The notes: generated by a model not told the origin, from the sequence alone. 33,628 nt of DNA from DSNY01 sp016861185 (GCA_030263275.1 SZOR01000036.1:1-33628); one strand, 5' to 3'; positions 7,643 to 16,444 are shown, counted from the stretch's first letter. A program made the numbers and translations.

Positions 7643-8992
7643 TCAGATCGTCTTCATCAACACCTGCGAGCGGCGCTGCCAGTTGTAGAGCTTCTTGCGC
7701 TCGACCGGCAGATCGTCGACGTCCGCGAGCGCGAAGCCGCGCTTGAGGAACCAGTGCGCGGTGCGCGTCGTCAGTACGAAGAGCTTCTCCAGCCCAGCGG
7801 CCTTCGCGCGCGCCTCGATGCGTTTGAGCAGCCGCGCGCCGTCGCCGTAGTTCTGGTAGCTCGGATGCACGGTGAGCGCGGCCATCTCGCCCATCTTCGA
7901 TTCGGGGAACGGGTACAGCGCGGCGCAGCCGTAGATCACGCCGTCGTGCTCGAGCACGGTGAAGCGGTCGATCTCGCGCTCGATCAGCTCGCGCGGGCGC
8001 TTGACCAGCGTGCCGTCGGCTTCGAGAGGCTCGAGCAGCTTGAGGATGCCGCCGACGTCGTCGATCGTCGCTTCGCGCAGCGCCTCGAGGTCTTCGATCG
8101 ACAGCATCGTGCCCACGCCGTCGTGCGTGAACAACTCGATCAGCACGCTGCCGTCGAGCGCGTACGGGATCACGTGCACCCTCTGCACGCCGCCGCGGCA
8201 GGCGCGCAGCGCGAAACGCAGATTGAACGCGGAGTCGGCATCGGCGTCATCGGCCGCGAGCAGGTTCTCGGCCTGCGCGATCGTCAGTTCCTCGTACAGC
8301 TTGCCTGCGCGGTCGCGCACGCCGTCGATGTCGGTGATCAGGATCAGCTTGTCGGCGCGGATCGCGGTGGCGATGCTGGTCGCGACGTCCTCCATCGTCA
8401 GATTGAACGCCTCGCCGGTCGGCGAGAAGCCGAGCGGCGAAGCCAGCACGATCGTATCGGCCGCGAGCGCGTGCCGGATCGCGTCGGCGTCGACCTTGCG
8501 CACGACGCCGGTGTGCAGGAAGTCGACGCCGTCGAGGATGCCGACCGGGCGCGCGGTGACGAAGTTGCCGCTGACCACGCGCACCTTCGAGTGCGCCATC
8601 GGCGTGTTCGGCAGCCCTTGCGAAAAAGCCGCCTCGATGTCGAGTCGGATCTCGCCCGAGGCTTCCTTTGCGCATTCGAGCGCCGCCGCGTCGGTGATCC
8701 GCATGCCCTGCGCGAAGCGGGCTTCGAGCCCCTTCAGCGCGAGCTGCGCCTGCACCTGCGGGCGCGAGCCGTGCACGATCACGAGCCGGATGCCCATCGC
8801 ATGCAGCAGCGACAGGTCGTGCACCAGCGCGTTCAGCCGCCCCGCCTCGATCAGCTCGCCGCCGAACGCGACCACGAACGTGCGGCCGCGATGCGCGTGC
8901 ACGTAGGGCGCAACGTCGCGCAGCCAGGCGACGAACTGCGCGTGCGTGGCTTCGACGAGCGAGGAGGGCAGCGAGGCGTCGGCGTCGTTCAC
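7643..8992 (-). CDS. argA: N-acetylglutamate synthase (amino-acid N-acetyltransferase)
   Basis: First step of arginine synthesis: acetyl-CoA plus glutamate gives N-acetylglutamate. The 449-residue product has an N-terminal amino-acid-kinase domain (VVAFGGELIEAGRLNALVHD, then IRLVIVHGSRPQV; LILITDIDGV near the middle) that usually binds arginine as inhibitor, and a C-terminal GNAT domain (LTVHPSYQNYGDGARLLKRI, the acetyl-CoA loop). The length is close to E. coli ArgA (443). GTG 8992 is the only sensible start: the frame stays open upstream but has no near start codon and does not resemble the family. There is no Shine-Dalgarno, and a TATACT lies 6 nt before the GTG, so the mRNA may be leaderless. 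The gene is divergent from hrpA. Confidence 0.92.
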   Translation of the reverse strand: MNDADASLPSSLVEATHAQFVAWLRDVAPYVHAHRGRTFVVAFGGELIEAGRLNALVHDLSLLHAMGIRLVIVHGSRPQVQAQLALKGLEARFAQGMRITDAAALECAKEASGEIRLDIEAAFSQGLPNTPMAHSKVRVVSGNFVTARPVGILDGVDFLHTGVVRKVDADAIRHALAADTIVLASPLGFSPTGEAFNLTMEDVATSIATAIRADKLILITDIDGVRDRAGKLYEELTIAQAENLLAADDADADSAFNLRFALRACRGGVQRVHVIPYALDGSVLIELFTHDGVGTMLSIEDLEALREATIDDVGGILKLLEPLEADGTLVKRPRELIEREIDRFTVLEHDGVIYGCAALYPFPESKMGEMAALTVHPSYQNYGDGARLLKRIEARAKAAGLEKLFVLTTRTAHWFLKRGFALADVDDLPVERKKLYNWQRRSQVLMKTI

Positions 8993-8997
8993 GCGAA

Positions 8998-9007
8998 AAG
9001 TATACTT
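8998..9007. promoter_or_regulatory. palindromic AAGTATACTT between argA and hrpA: bidirectional -10 candidate
   Basis: AAGTATACTT is a perfect 10-nt palindrome flanked by CGCG on both sides, with a 2-nt asymmetry. TATACT can be read on both strands: 9004 to 8999 towards argA and 9001-9006 towards hrpA. It is the only AT-rich patch in the gap. No good -35 is visible on either side. It may be a shared -10, an operator, or both. Confidence 0.4.
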
Positions 9008-9063
9008 CGCGCCCTCTGATCGCCCCCCGTTTCGAACGATGACGCGACTTCGGTCGCGGACCG

Positions 9064-12000
9064 ATGCAGCAGTCGAATCGACAGCCCGCGCAGCGACCGC
9101 AACGGTCGATTCCATCGCGCGCGCCGCTGCCGCCGATCGCGTTCCCTGAGGAACTGCCGGTTTCGGCGCGGCGCGGGGAGATCGCGCGCGCGATCGAAGC
9201 CAATCAAGTCGTCATCGTCTGCGGCGAGACCGGTTCCGGCAAGACGACGCAACTGCCGAAGATCTGCCTCGCGCTCGGCCGCGGGCGCGAGACGCTGATC
9301 GGCCACACGCAGCCGCGCCGCATCGCTGCCTCCTCCGTCGCGCGCCGCATCGCGCAGGAGTTGAACACGCCGCTCGGCGAAGTGGTCGGCTTCAAGGTGC
9401 GCTTTACCGACCACACGCGACCCGGCGCGTCGGTCAAGCTGATGACCGACGGCATCCTGCTCGCCGAAACGCAAAGCGATCCACTGCTTTCCGCCTACGA
9501 CACGATCATCATCGACGAGGCGCACGAGCGGTCGCTGAACATCGACTTTCTGCTCGGGTATCTGAAGCAGCTTCTTCCGAAGCGGCCCGATCTGAAGCTG
9601 ATCATCACGTCGGCGACGATCGACGCCGACCGCTTCGCCGCGCACTTCGGCACGAAAGACCAGCCCGCGCCGGTGATCAACGTCTCCGGGCGGCTGTATC
9701 CCGTCGAGATTCGCTATCGGCCGGTGAAGGACGAAGACGATGCCGACGATCGCACGCTGATGGACGCGATCGTCGATGCGGTGGACGAATGCGCGCTCGC
9801 CGGCCGCGGCGACGTGCTCGTGTTCCTGCCCGGCGAGCGCGAGATCCGCGAGGCGGCCGAAGCGCTGCGCAAGCACAGGTTTGGAGCCGCGGGGCCCTCA
9901 CCCGCGGCTGGGCCGGGCACCGAGATCCTGCCGCTGTTTGCACGGCTGTCGGCCGAGGAGCAGGAACGCGTCTTCAAGCCCGGCGGCGCGCGACGCATCG
10001 TGCTCGCGACCAACGTCGCCGAGACCTCGCTGACGGTGCCCGGCATCCGCTACGTCGTCGACACCGGGCTGGCGCGGGTGAAGCGCTACTCGTATCGCAA
10101 CAAGGTCGAGCAGCTTCAGGTCGAATCGATCTCGCAGGCTGCCGCGAACCAGCGCGCGGGCCGCTGCGGACGCGTGGCCGAAGGCATCTGCATTCGCCTG
10201 TACGACGAAGCCGACTTCGCCAGGCGGCCGAAGTTCACCGATCCGGAGATCCTTCGCTCGTCGCTGGCCTCCGTCATCCTGCGGATGAAGTCGCTCGGGC
10301 TGGGCGACGTGCGCGCGTTTCCGTTCGTCGAGCCGCCGCCGGCGCGCGCGATCGCCGACGGCTACGACCTGCTGGCGGAGCTGAACGCGGTCGACGAGAC
10401 GAACGAGCTGACCGCGATCGGCCGCGAACTCGCGCGGCTGCCGGTCGATCCGCGCATCGGCCGCATGCTGCTCGCCGCGCGCGACAACCATGCGCTGACG
10501 GAGGTGCTGATCATCGCCGCGGCTTTGTCGGTGCAGGACCCGCGCGAGCGACCCCTCGAAGCGCAGCAGGCCGCGGACCACGCGCATCGCAAGTTCGCCG
10601 ACGAAAAGAGCGACTTCCTGTCGTTCGTCAAGCTGTGGAACTTTGTCGAAGAACGGTTCGAGCACAAGAAGTCGAACCGCAAGCTGACCGACGAACTGAA
10701 GTCAAACTTCATTTCCCCGCGCCGCGTGCGCGAATGGAAGGAGGTCCATTCACAGCTCGCGGCGATCGCCGGCGAAATGGGCTGGCGCGCGAACACGACG
10801 CCGGCGACCTTCGAGCAGGTGCACCTGTCGCTGCTCGCGGGACTGCTCGGCAACGTCGGCTTCAAGACGCTCGATGCCGACTATCGCGAACCGCCGTACG
10901 TCGGCGCGCGCGGCATCAAGTTCTTCGTCTGGCCGGGTTCGCCGCTGGCGAAGAAGGCAGGGCGCTGGGTGATGGCGGCGGAACTGGTCGAAACGACGCG
11001 GCTGTTCGCGCGTTGCGTGGCGACGATCGAGCCGCAGTGGCTCGAGCGTGTCGGTAGCCATCTGCTGAAGAAGTCGTGGACCGATCCGCACTGGGAAAAG
11101 AAGCCTGCGCAGGTCGTGGCGTTCGAGCGCGCGACGCTGTACGGCATGGTCGTCTACAGCCAGCGGCGCGTCGAGTTCGGTTCGAAGGACCCAAAGGTCG
11201 CGCGCGAGATCTTCATCCGCGAAGCGCTGGTCGAAGGCGAGTACGAGACGCAGGCAGCGTTCTTCTCGCACAACCGCCGCCTGGTGCGCGAGATCCGCGA
11301 GTTGGAGCACAAGACGCGCCGGCCCGACGTGCTGGTCGACGATGAACTGATCTACCGCTTCTACGACGCGCTGATCCCGTCGGACGTGTGCTCGGGCGCT
11401 TCGTTCGAGCGCTGGCGCAAGCAAGCGGAGCAGGGCAACCCGAAGCTGCTGTTCCTCAATCGCGACGAGCTGATGCGACACGAGGCGCGCGGCGTGACGA
11501 CCGAGCTTTTCCCCAAACAATGGGAGATGCGCGGCGTCACGATGGCGCTCACCTATCACTTCGAGCCGGGCAGCGCGCGCGACGGCGTGACGCTCGCGGT
11601 GCCGCTCGTCGCGCTGAACCAGGTCGATGCGGTTCGCTGCGAATGGCTGGTGCCCGGCATGCTGAAGGAGAAGGTGCACCTGCTGCTGAAAAGCCTGCCG
11701 CAGAAACTGCGCCGTCATTGCGTGCCGCTGCCCGAGTACGCAGCCGGTTTCGTCGAGCGGCACGCGGCCGAACTGGCTTCGCCGCAGCGCTCGCTGATCG
11801 ACGCATTGATCGCCGACCTGCGCGAGCAGAAGAACGTCGCCTGCCAGCCGGTCGACTTCAAGATCGAAACGCTGCCGCTGCACCTGACGATGAACTTCAA
11901 GGTCGTCGACGAGCACGGCCGCCAGCTCGGCATGGGCCGCAGCCTCGCCGCGCTTCGTGCGGAGTTGGGCGAGCAGGCGCAGCAGACCTTCCAGACGTTC

Positions 12001-12903
12001 GCCGCGCAGGACGCGAAGGTGGCCGAAGGGCTGCACGAGAACATCACCGACTGGGATTTCGGCGAGCTGCCCGAGCTGCTCGAGATCGAGCGCAAAGGGC
12101 GCAAGCTGATCGGCTTTCCGGCGCTCGTGGATCGCGGCGACCGCTGCGAGATCGAAGTGTTCGACGACGCGGAAGAAGCCCGCGCGCAACACCGCGACGG
12201 CCTGCGCCGGCTGGTCCGCCTGCAGCTCAAGGAGCAGGTGAAGTTCCTCGAAAAGAGCCTGAACGCGCTGCAGACGACGCAGATGCAGGCGAGCACCGTG
12301 CCGGCGTTGACCGGCGCATTGCCGAGCTTCGAAGAACTGCGCGATCAGGTGATCACCGCCGCGATTGATCGCACCTGCCTGATCGACCCTTTGCCGACCG
12401 ACAACGCGAGCTTCGTCGCGCGGAAGACCGAGGCGCGCGGCAGGCTCAATCTGATCGCGCAGGAGATCGCGCGGCTCGTGACGGCGATCGTGCAGGAAGC
12501 GGCGGCACTGCCGAAGAAACTCAACGCGTCACGGGCGTTCTCCGCAGCGGTCGCTGACATTGAACAGCAGCTCGCGCGGCTGTTTCCGAGAGGCTTCGTC
12601 GTCGACACGCGGGCCGCGCAGCTCGCGCACTATCCGAGGTATCTGAAGGCGATCGCGCTGCGGCTCGACAAGCTGAAGTCCGATCCCGCGCGCGACGCGC
12701 AGCGGATGAACGAAGTCGCCCAACTGCAGACGCCTTTTCTACGCGAACTGGCCGCACGCAAGGGCGTGACCGATCCGCGGCTGGAGGAATTCCGCTGGCT
12801 GCTGGAGGAGCTGCGCGTGTCTCTGTTCGCGCAGGAGCTGCGAACGCCGATGCCGGTCAGCGCGAAGCGGTTGGCGAGAGTTTGGGAGAGTCTGCGGCGA
12901 TAG
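9064..12903 (+). CDS. hrpA: ATP-dependent RNA helicase HrpA (DEAH box)
   Basis: A 1279-residue cytoplasmic DEAH-box helicase; E. coli HrpA is about 1300 and has been linked to mRNA processing and rescue of stalled or collided ribosomes. Walker A GETGSGKT is at residues 54-61, DEAH at 151-154 and SAT at 183-185. The second RecA domain contains TNVAETSLTVPGIRYVVDTG and QRAGRCGR (arginine finger). Winged-helix and ratchet regions follow, and the long C-terminal part matches the DUF3418 region specific to HrpA. ATG 9064 gives a basic, Gln-rich leader before the helicase core and is the first plausible start. It is transcribed divergently from argA and appears monocistronic. Confidence 0.97.
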   Translation: MQQSNRQPAQRPQRSIPSRAPLPPIAFPEELPVSARRGEIARAIEANQVVIVCGETGSGKTTQLPKICLALGRGRETLIGHTQPRRIAASSVARRIAQELNTPLGEVVGFKVRFTDHTRPGASVKLMTDGILLAETQSDPLLSAYDTIIIDEAHERSLNIDFLLGYLKQLLPKRPDLKLIITSATIDADRFAAHFGTKDQPAPVINVSGRLYPVEIRYRPVKDEDDADDRTLMDAIVDAVDECALAGRGDVLVFLPGEREIREAAEALRKHRFGAAGPSPAAGPGTEILPLFARLSAEEQERVFKPGGARRIVLATNVAETSLTVPGIRYVVDTGLARVKRYSYRNKVEQLQVESISQAAANQRAGRCGRVAEGICIRLYDEADFARRPKFTDPEILRSSLASVILRMKSLGLGDVRAFPFVEPPPARAIADGYDLLAELNAVDETNELTAIGRELARLPVDPRIGRMLLAARDNHALTEVLIIAAALSVQDPRERPLEAQQAADHAHRKFADEKSDFLSFVKLWNFVEERFEHKKSNRKLTDELKSNFISPRRVREWKEVHSQLAAIAGEMGWRANTTPATFEQVHLSLLAGLLGNVGFKTLDADYREPPYVGARGIKFFVWPGSPLAKKAGRWVMAAELVETTRLFARCVATIEPQWLERVGSHLLKKSWTDPHWEKKPAQVVAFERATLYGMVVYSQRRVEFGSKDPKVAREIFIREALVEGEYETQAAFFSHNRRLVREIRELEHKTRRPDVLVDDELIYRFYDALIPSDVCSGASFERWRKQAEQGNPKLLFLNRDELMRHEARGVTTELFPKQWEMRGVTMALTYHFEPGSARDGVTLAVPLVALNQVDAVRCEWLVPGMLKEKVHLLLKSLPQKLRRHCVPLPEYAAGFVERHAAELASPQRSLIDALIADLREQKNVACQPVDFKIETLPLHLTMNFKVVDEHGRQLGMGRSLAALRAELGEQAQQTFQTFAAQDAKVAEGLHENITDWDFGELPELLEIERKGRKLIGFPALVDRGDRCEIEVFDDAEEARAQHRDGLRRLVRLQLKEQVKFLEKSLNALQTTQMQASTVPALTGALPSFEELRDQVITAAIDRTCLIDPLPTDNASFVARKTEARGRLNLIAQEIARLVTAIVQEAAALPKKLNASRAFSAAVADIEQQLARLFPRGFVVDTRAAQLAHYPRYLKAIALRLDKLKSDPARDAQRMNEVAQLQTPFLRELAARKGVTDPRLEEFRWLLEELRVSLFAQELRTPMPVSAKRLARVWESLRR

Positions 12904-13011
12904 CGGGCGTGAATGGGCTCGTCGTTCGTTATTGCGCGACGCCGATGCGGTCCTCGGTCATCGCTTGTGCCGTTGCTCGTGCGCGTGGTGATTGGGTCTT
13001 TCCGTGGCCTG

Positions 13012-13482
13012 CTATTGCACCTTGAGTAGGTAGATGTTCACAGCGGAAACCTGTGAGACGGCGTCCTGGTAAATGATCGTCAGCGGGACATACTCGGAGT
13101 CGATGCAAGACACCGTCCCGGAACTGGCGGGAGTCGCTGTTGCAAAACCACTCGCGCTTATCGTCAAGCAGTTGTCGGATCGATAAGCCAGCTTCGCGTC
13201 GCCAGTAATCTCGCGCCTCACACCGTTCGGATCAACGAGGTCAACGGCAATCTGGAACGACGAGTTTCTTACGATCGAGAACACAGCACCTTCTGTCGCT
13301 TGAGCGGACGCCGCATCACCACCGGTGATTCTGACCTTCGCCAACTCGGCTTCGCCGACGAGCTCCGCACCGTTGATTCGCGCTTTCAATGTCCACGTGG
13401 GTGCAGTCGGGGTTTGAGCGGCTATTCCGCCAGAGACGATTACGAACGAGAGAGCCATTCGGACGATCATTGCATGTCGCAT
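13012..13482 (-). CDS. small secreted Ig-like protein, unit 3 (Big2-like fold suspected)
   Basis: A 156-residue protein with a signal peptide (hydrophobic core about residues 9-20, cleavage near GIAAQ). The mature part shares a pattern with the proteins at 14143 and 16445: a 'LVGE.EL' block near the N-terminus, SFQIAVDLVDPNGVRREITG in the middle, then L.Y....C.T.S.SGF.TATP with two conserved cysteines, and a final V...N.Y. This resembles bacterial Ig-like group 2 domains, but the match is weak. It starts 16 nt inside the 3' end of the upstream cysteine-rich gene, with AGAGG 6 nt before ATG 13482, implying translational coupling. The function is unknown. Confidence 0.7.
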   Translation of the reverse strand: MRHAMIVRMALSFVIVSGGIAAQTPTAPTWTLKARINGAELVGEAELAKVRITGGDAASAQATEGAVFSIVRNSSFQIAVDLVDPNGVRREITGDAKLAYRSDNCLTISASGFATATPASSGTVSCIDSEYVPLTIIYQDAVSQVSAVNIYLLKVQ

Positions 13483-14123
13483 ACCTTACCTCTCAAGTCA
13501 TCATTGATGTCTTGCGGTTTGCTCTGTAGGAGACGCGCGGCCTTGCACTGAAGGCTTACCGTTGTACGCACGAATCGGATGAAGTTGTCCCCGAAAGCCT
13601 GGACCCACGCCGGATCATTCGGGTTTGTCTCGAGAAGGCAGCCCTTGATCTGCTCCCCCACCAGTGCCCAATCTGAATCTGAGCCGCAGCCGAACTTGTT
13701 GAGAGAGGATTGCAGATCGACTCGTACGTGGTACCAACCCATGCTTCGGAAGCATTCGCGGTCTGCGATCCACGACCCTCCAGGAACGCCACTAAGGGTC
13801 TGCTTGAGTGCTTGGCAGTCGGCCTCGCGCGCTGCCCACTCGCCCGCCTTTGCTAGATAGGGCACCGTGAAATCCGGAATCACCCACTCCATCCATTTGC
13901 AGTTGTCCATTCGGCAGCGCAAGTCGCAAGACTTGCGGGCGATGCAGGTTTGCTGCTTGTGAAAGATACGCGTCGGATCGTCTGGGGCTTTGGCCACCGC
14001 TTCCAGATCGGCCACGGTCTTGCCGCAGCCGAAGGTGCGGTTGACGTCCGTCGGTGCACAAGGGCCATCGGCCCGAACACAGCGAATGGTATGGCCGCTG
14101 TCCCTCGCGGGCGCCTTCCACAA
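13467..14123 (-). pseudogene. 5'-truncated third copy of the secreted cysteine-rich protein
   Basis: About 218 codons in frame, homologous only to the C-terminal half of the proteins at 14589 and 16894. It has the core VNRTFGCGKTVADLEAV, CIARKSCDLRCRMDNC, VIPDF, GCGSDSDW and a final GKVC, but no signal peptide and no variable N-terminal domain. Homology to the 16894 copy begins around RCVRADGPC, only tens of bases after the stop of the preceding small gene (14143), so the N-terminal half was probably deleted at that boundary. The only nearby start is TTG 14123, without a ribosome site; an ATG at 14192 would overlap the upstream gene. The core frame is intact, so it could still be translated or serve as a donor for recombination. 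Confidence 0.65.
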
Positions 14124-14142
14124 CGTGGCAAAGGCAGATCTG

Positions 14143-14607
14143 CTATTCGTAGCGAAAGAAGATTCTGTTCCAAGCCACGGTCTTCCCGTCATTGCTGACC
14201 AACGCGACCCACAGCTCGGGAAACTTGCCGCTGTAACACTTGCCGCTGGGCAGAGCCGTAATGAACCCCGAATCACTGACCGTGAAACAACCGAGGGACT
14301 CATAGCGTATTCTTGGGTCGTTGGTCACCGCGGTCCATGAGCCATCCGCATTCTGGAGCTCGACAGAAAGCTGCATGGTCTCGCCCGGCTTTATGACCCG
14401 CCGTGCCGCCTGGAGAGCGGCAGAGCGTTCGCTCAGAGTTCCTGATCCGACTGCGGCTTCCAGCTCTCTTTCGCCAACGAACTCTGTCCCATATGCACTG
14501 ATTCTCAGCGTTTGCGCTTGAGCCAACTCTGGAGGAAGCTGGCATGGCGCCGGCTGCGAGAGAACGGAAAGCAAGAGCGCCGTACCGGCTACTGCTGCTG
14601 GTCGCAT
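14143..14607 (-). CDS. small secreted Ig-like protein, unit 2
   Basis: A 154-residue protein with a clear signal peptide (AAVAGTALLLSVLSQPAPC). Its middle and end give the clearest hint of a Big2-type fold: NADGSWTAVTNDPRIRYESL, then CFTVSDSGFITALPSG, matching the 'DGS...VT......S......V...G.VTA...G' pattern of that family. Two cysteines (LGCF and GKCY) are at positions shared with the paralogs at 13012 and 16445. ATG 14607 lies 19 nt inside the preceding cysteine-rich gene and is preceded by AAGGGG. It is probably exported together with the protein encoded just upstream, though no interaction is shown. Confidence 0.72.
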   Translation of the reverse strand: MRPAAVAGTALLLSVLSQPAPCQLPPELAQAQTLRISAYGTEFVGERELEAAVGSGTLSERSAALQAARRVIKPGETMQLSVELQNADGSWTAVTNDPRIRYESLGCFTVSDSGFITALPSGKCYSGKFPELWVALVSNDGKTVAWNRIFFRYE

Positions 14608-15695
14608 GTTTTCCCCTTCAATGGTATTTCGATAAGCGGGTCTGGGGCCGTCTGTCGTCGAACGAGGCAGGTCGCGCGCGCCTGCTCTCGTAGATCGCGA
14701 ACCGCGACTTCGGCGACCTTGCCGCCAGACGATGGGCAAGCCTGGATCGTTGAAAAGACCAAGTTCCAGTCGTTCTCCGAACCGCAGCCATGCAGTGTCA
14801 GCGCGGCGGTGAGGTCCTTCTCGATGTGGTACTGAGCCATAAGGCTTGCGCACAAGAGGCCATTGAAAGGCGCACCCATGCGAGCCATCGCGCCACAGCG
14901 CTGCTCGATCTCGGGCCAGTCCCCGGCCTTTTGCAGATACGGATTCACGAAATCTGGAATCACCCGATCCATCCACTTGCAGTGGTCCATCCGGCAGCGC
15001 AAGTCGCAGGACTTGCGGGCGATGCAGGTCTGCGTCTGATGGAAAACGCGCGTTGGATCGTCCGCTGTTTTGGTTACCGCTTCCAGATCCGCGACCGTCT
15101 TCCCGCAGCCAAAGCTTCTGTTCTCTGTGTACTTCAAGCACTGATTCGGAATCCGACCGCACTGGCCCGTTGACCAGTTTGCGTAAGCGTAGAAACCCGG
15201 TTCGCATGCTCCAATGATTGTCGCGGCGATCATCTGGTAACCGCCTTGAGAGTAACTGCCGGAGTATCGATCGTAGTCTCGGCAATAGTGTTTGAAAACG
15301 ACAGACCCTGACCACCCACCCTGCTCTCCACCATTTGTATACCAAGTTGGCGAGGTGACACTGATAGAAGCCTCTCCGCACTCGGTCTGATAGCGCGGAC
15401 TCTCGTGCGGGGCAATGAAGCCAAAGGCCAAAGCGTAGTCGCCGACGACCCGACTCGCGGCAGCAGAAAAGTCATCCTGCGTGGGCGCCAAGTAATAGTA
15501 GGCTCCAACACAATTCGCCTTCCAAGTCTTCTGGCAGGTCAATCCAAGAGTGTTTCCGACCGCTCGTGGCTGCCAATCAAGGTATAGTCTTGGATCTTGC
15601 TGACTATAGCTGGGTAGGGCAAAGAAGCACCCAATGAAACAGCTCAATGTCCGCAGAAATCGAAGTGCCCGCGACGACACCTGAACAACACGCAT
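14589..15695 (-). CDS. secreted cysteine-rich protein, unit 2 (full length)
   Basis: A 368-residue protein with a signal peptide (FLRTLSCFIGCFFALPSYSQ). Residues from about 22 to 185 form a Cys/Tyr/Gly-rich domain not alignable by eye with the paralogs. From NRSFGCGKTVADLEAV onward it follows the family core: FHQTQTCIARKSCDLRC, RVIPDFVNPYLQKAGDW, MAQYHIEKDL, GCGSENDWNLV and GKTC near the end. Many paired cysteines imply disulfides in the periplasm or outside the cell. A strong ribosome site (AGGAGGAGGGG) precedes ATG 15695. I do not recognise a Pfam family. It is one of three copies, each followed by a small Ig-like gene. Confidence 0.75.
   Translation of the reverse strand: MRVVQVSSRALRFLRTLSCFIGCFFALPSYSQQDPRLYLDWQPRAVGNTLGLTCQKTWKANCVGAYYYLAPTQDDFSAAASRVVGDYALAFGFIAPHESPRYQTECGEASISVTSPTWYTNGGEQGGWSGSVVFKHYCRDYDRYSGSYSQGGYQMIAATIIGACEPGFYAYANWSTGQCGRIPNQCLKYTENRSFGCGKTVADLEAVTKTADDPTRVFHQTQTCIARKSCDLRCRMDHCKWMDRVIPDFVNPYLQKAGDWPEIEQRCGAMARMGAPFNGLLCASLMAQYHIEKDLTAALTLHGCGSENDWNLVFSTIQACPSSGGKVAEVAVRDLREQARATCLVRRQTAPDPLIEIPLKGKTCDQQQ
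14933..15050. repeat. core block shared with 17301-17418 (110 of 118 positions identical by eye)
   Basis: This stretch aligns without gaps to 17301-17418 with 8 mismatches that I could count. It codes for the PYLQK to CIARKSC part of the large proteins. It contains a perfect 8-nt inverted repeat, CGCAAGTC at 14998-15005 and GACTTGCG at 15010-15017, also present at 17366-17385 and 13918-13937. Confidence 0.85.
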
Positions 15696-15790
15696 TGAAC
15701 CCCTCCTCCTAAGAGCGCACCCTCGTCCGCAGTGTTTGTTGACTCGCCGCGCATTATGACTCGCCGTCTACGCACTGCGCGATCGTATTC

Positions 15791-15924
15791 TGCGCCATAA
15801 GGTTAAGGTAAGCGGCGGCCGCGAGTGGCGAGGTGCTCGCTACAGCACGGTCGTTGTTGATTGGCACAACGCTGAACGAAGGCACGCTCGCGGACGTCCG
15901 CGTTCACCGAAATGTTATGGCGCA
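15791..15924. other. attC-like recombination site (integron cassette-type palindrome)
   Basis: Outer arms TGCGCCATAAG (15791-15801) and GTTATGGCGCA (15914-15924) are complementary at 10 of 11 positions. After a 5-nt spacer on each side come inner arms GGTAAGCGG (15807-15815) and CCGCGTTCACC (15898-15908), complementary except for two extra bases in the right arm. The centre holds a GTGCT/AGCAC hairpin (15833-15848). Two arm pairs, equal spacers and extrahelical bases in one inner arm are the architecture of attC sites. The arm ending ATAAG instead of ATAAC is a departure at the key triplet. The extra bases imply an orientation matching the leftward gene at 15955-16407. The rest of 15696-15954 holds nothing else I recognise. 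Confidence 0.5.
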
Positions 15925-15954
15925 CGGATGTGTGGCTCGGTCGGAGCGCACAAT

Positions 15955-16407
15955 CTACCGACCCGGACGAGCGGGGAGACGGGAGAAGGATGTGCCGATC
16001 GACGCAATAAGCAGAGCCCCGAGCCACAACCAGTACCCTGGTCCAAGGAAGTCTGACCCGTAGGCTCCGGCTTCGGTCGTCGGCCTTGCGCGTAGCCAGA
16101 TCCAAGGGAAGGCAGCGTCATACAAGGTAGCTGCCCATAGAGATGCCACAAGCCAGGAGGTCCGAGTGTCGGCCCTCAGCAGCCTGGCGCACGCGTACAG
16201 CAGAAGGATGTTGGACGCCCACGCGAGCAAGAAAAGAAGCCCCGACCAATGGGCCTTCGCAGCCATAGTCGCAAGCATCGGATAAACGAAAAAGATCTGC
16301 CAGCCCGAGGACCTTCCGCCAGCGTCTTCGACGGCGGGCGCTGCCAAGCTGAGCGCCCACATGGTCAGCGTCGCGACGCCGGAGAGCCTGTAGAGAATAG
16401 GCTTCAC
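15955..16407 (-). CDS. four-TM membrane protein of unknown function
   Basis: A 150-residue, very hydrophobic product with about four transmembrane helices: VATLTMWALSLAAP, then WQIFFVYPMLATMAA, LLFLLAWASNILLLYACARLL, and a C-terminal pair around LVASLWAATLYDAAF and WLWLGALLIASIG. The start is taken as GTG 16407, 37 nt after the preceding small gene; an ATG 15 codons further in is possible and no strong ribosome site is visible. It is the only gene of its kind in the accessory region and is followed by the attC-like palindrome, so it may be a captured cassette gene. It may serve as an immunity or anchor protein for the secreted pair, but nothing shows this. Confidence 0.6.
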   Translation of the reverse strand: MKPILYRLSGVATLTMWALSLAAPAVEDAGGRSSGWQIFFVYPMLATMAAKAHWSGLLFLLAWASNILLLYACARLLRADTRTSWLVASLWAATLYDAAFPWIWLRARPTTEAGAYGSDFLGPGYWLWLGALLIASIGTSFSRLPARPGR

Positions 16408-16444
16408 GCTCTGCGCCGTGGGCCGAGAGAAGGCGGTTCGATCG

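Noticed and set aside
7127..9019. Plus-strand open frame of 630 codons opposite argA and yggX
   Set aside because: It is His/Arg-rich shadow sequence; argA and yggX are clear on the minus strand.
12904..13011. A second attC-like site after the last small secreted gene
   Set aside because: A few ATAAC/TTAT strings occur but no nested arm pairs could be found.
15861..15924. A shorter attC using GTTGTGCC as the second outer arm
   Set aside because: It pairs worse with the first arm than the site ending at 15791 and leaves unequal spacers.
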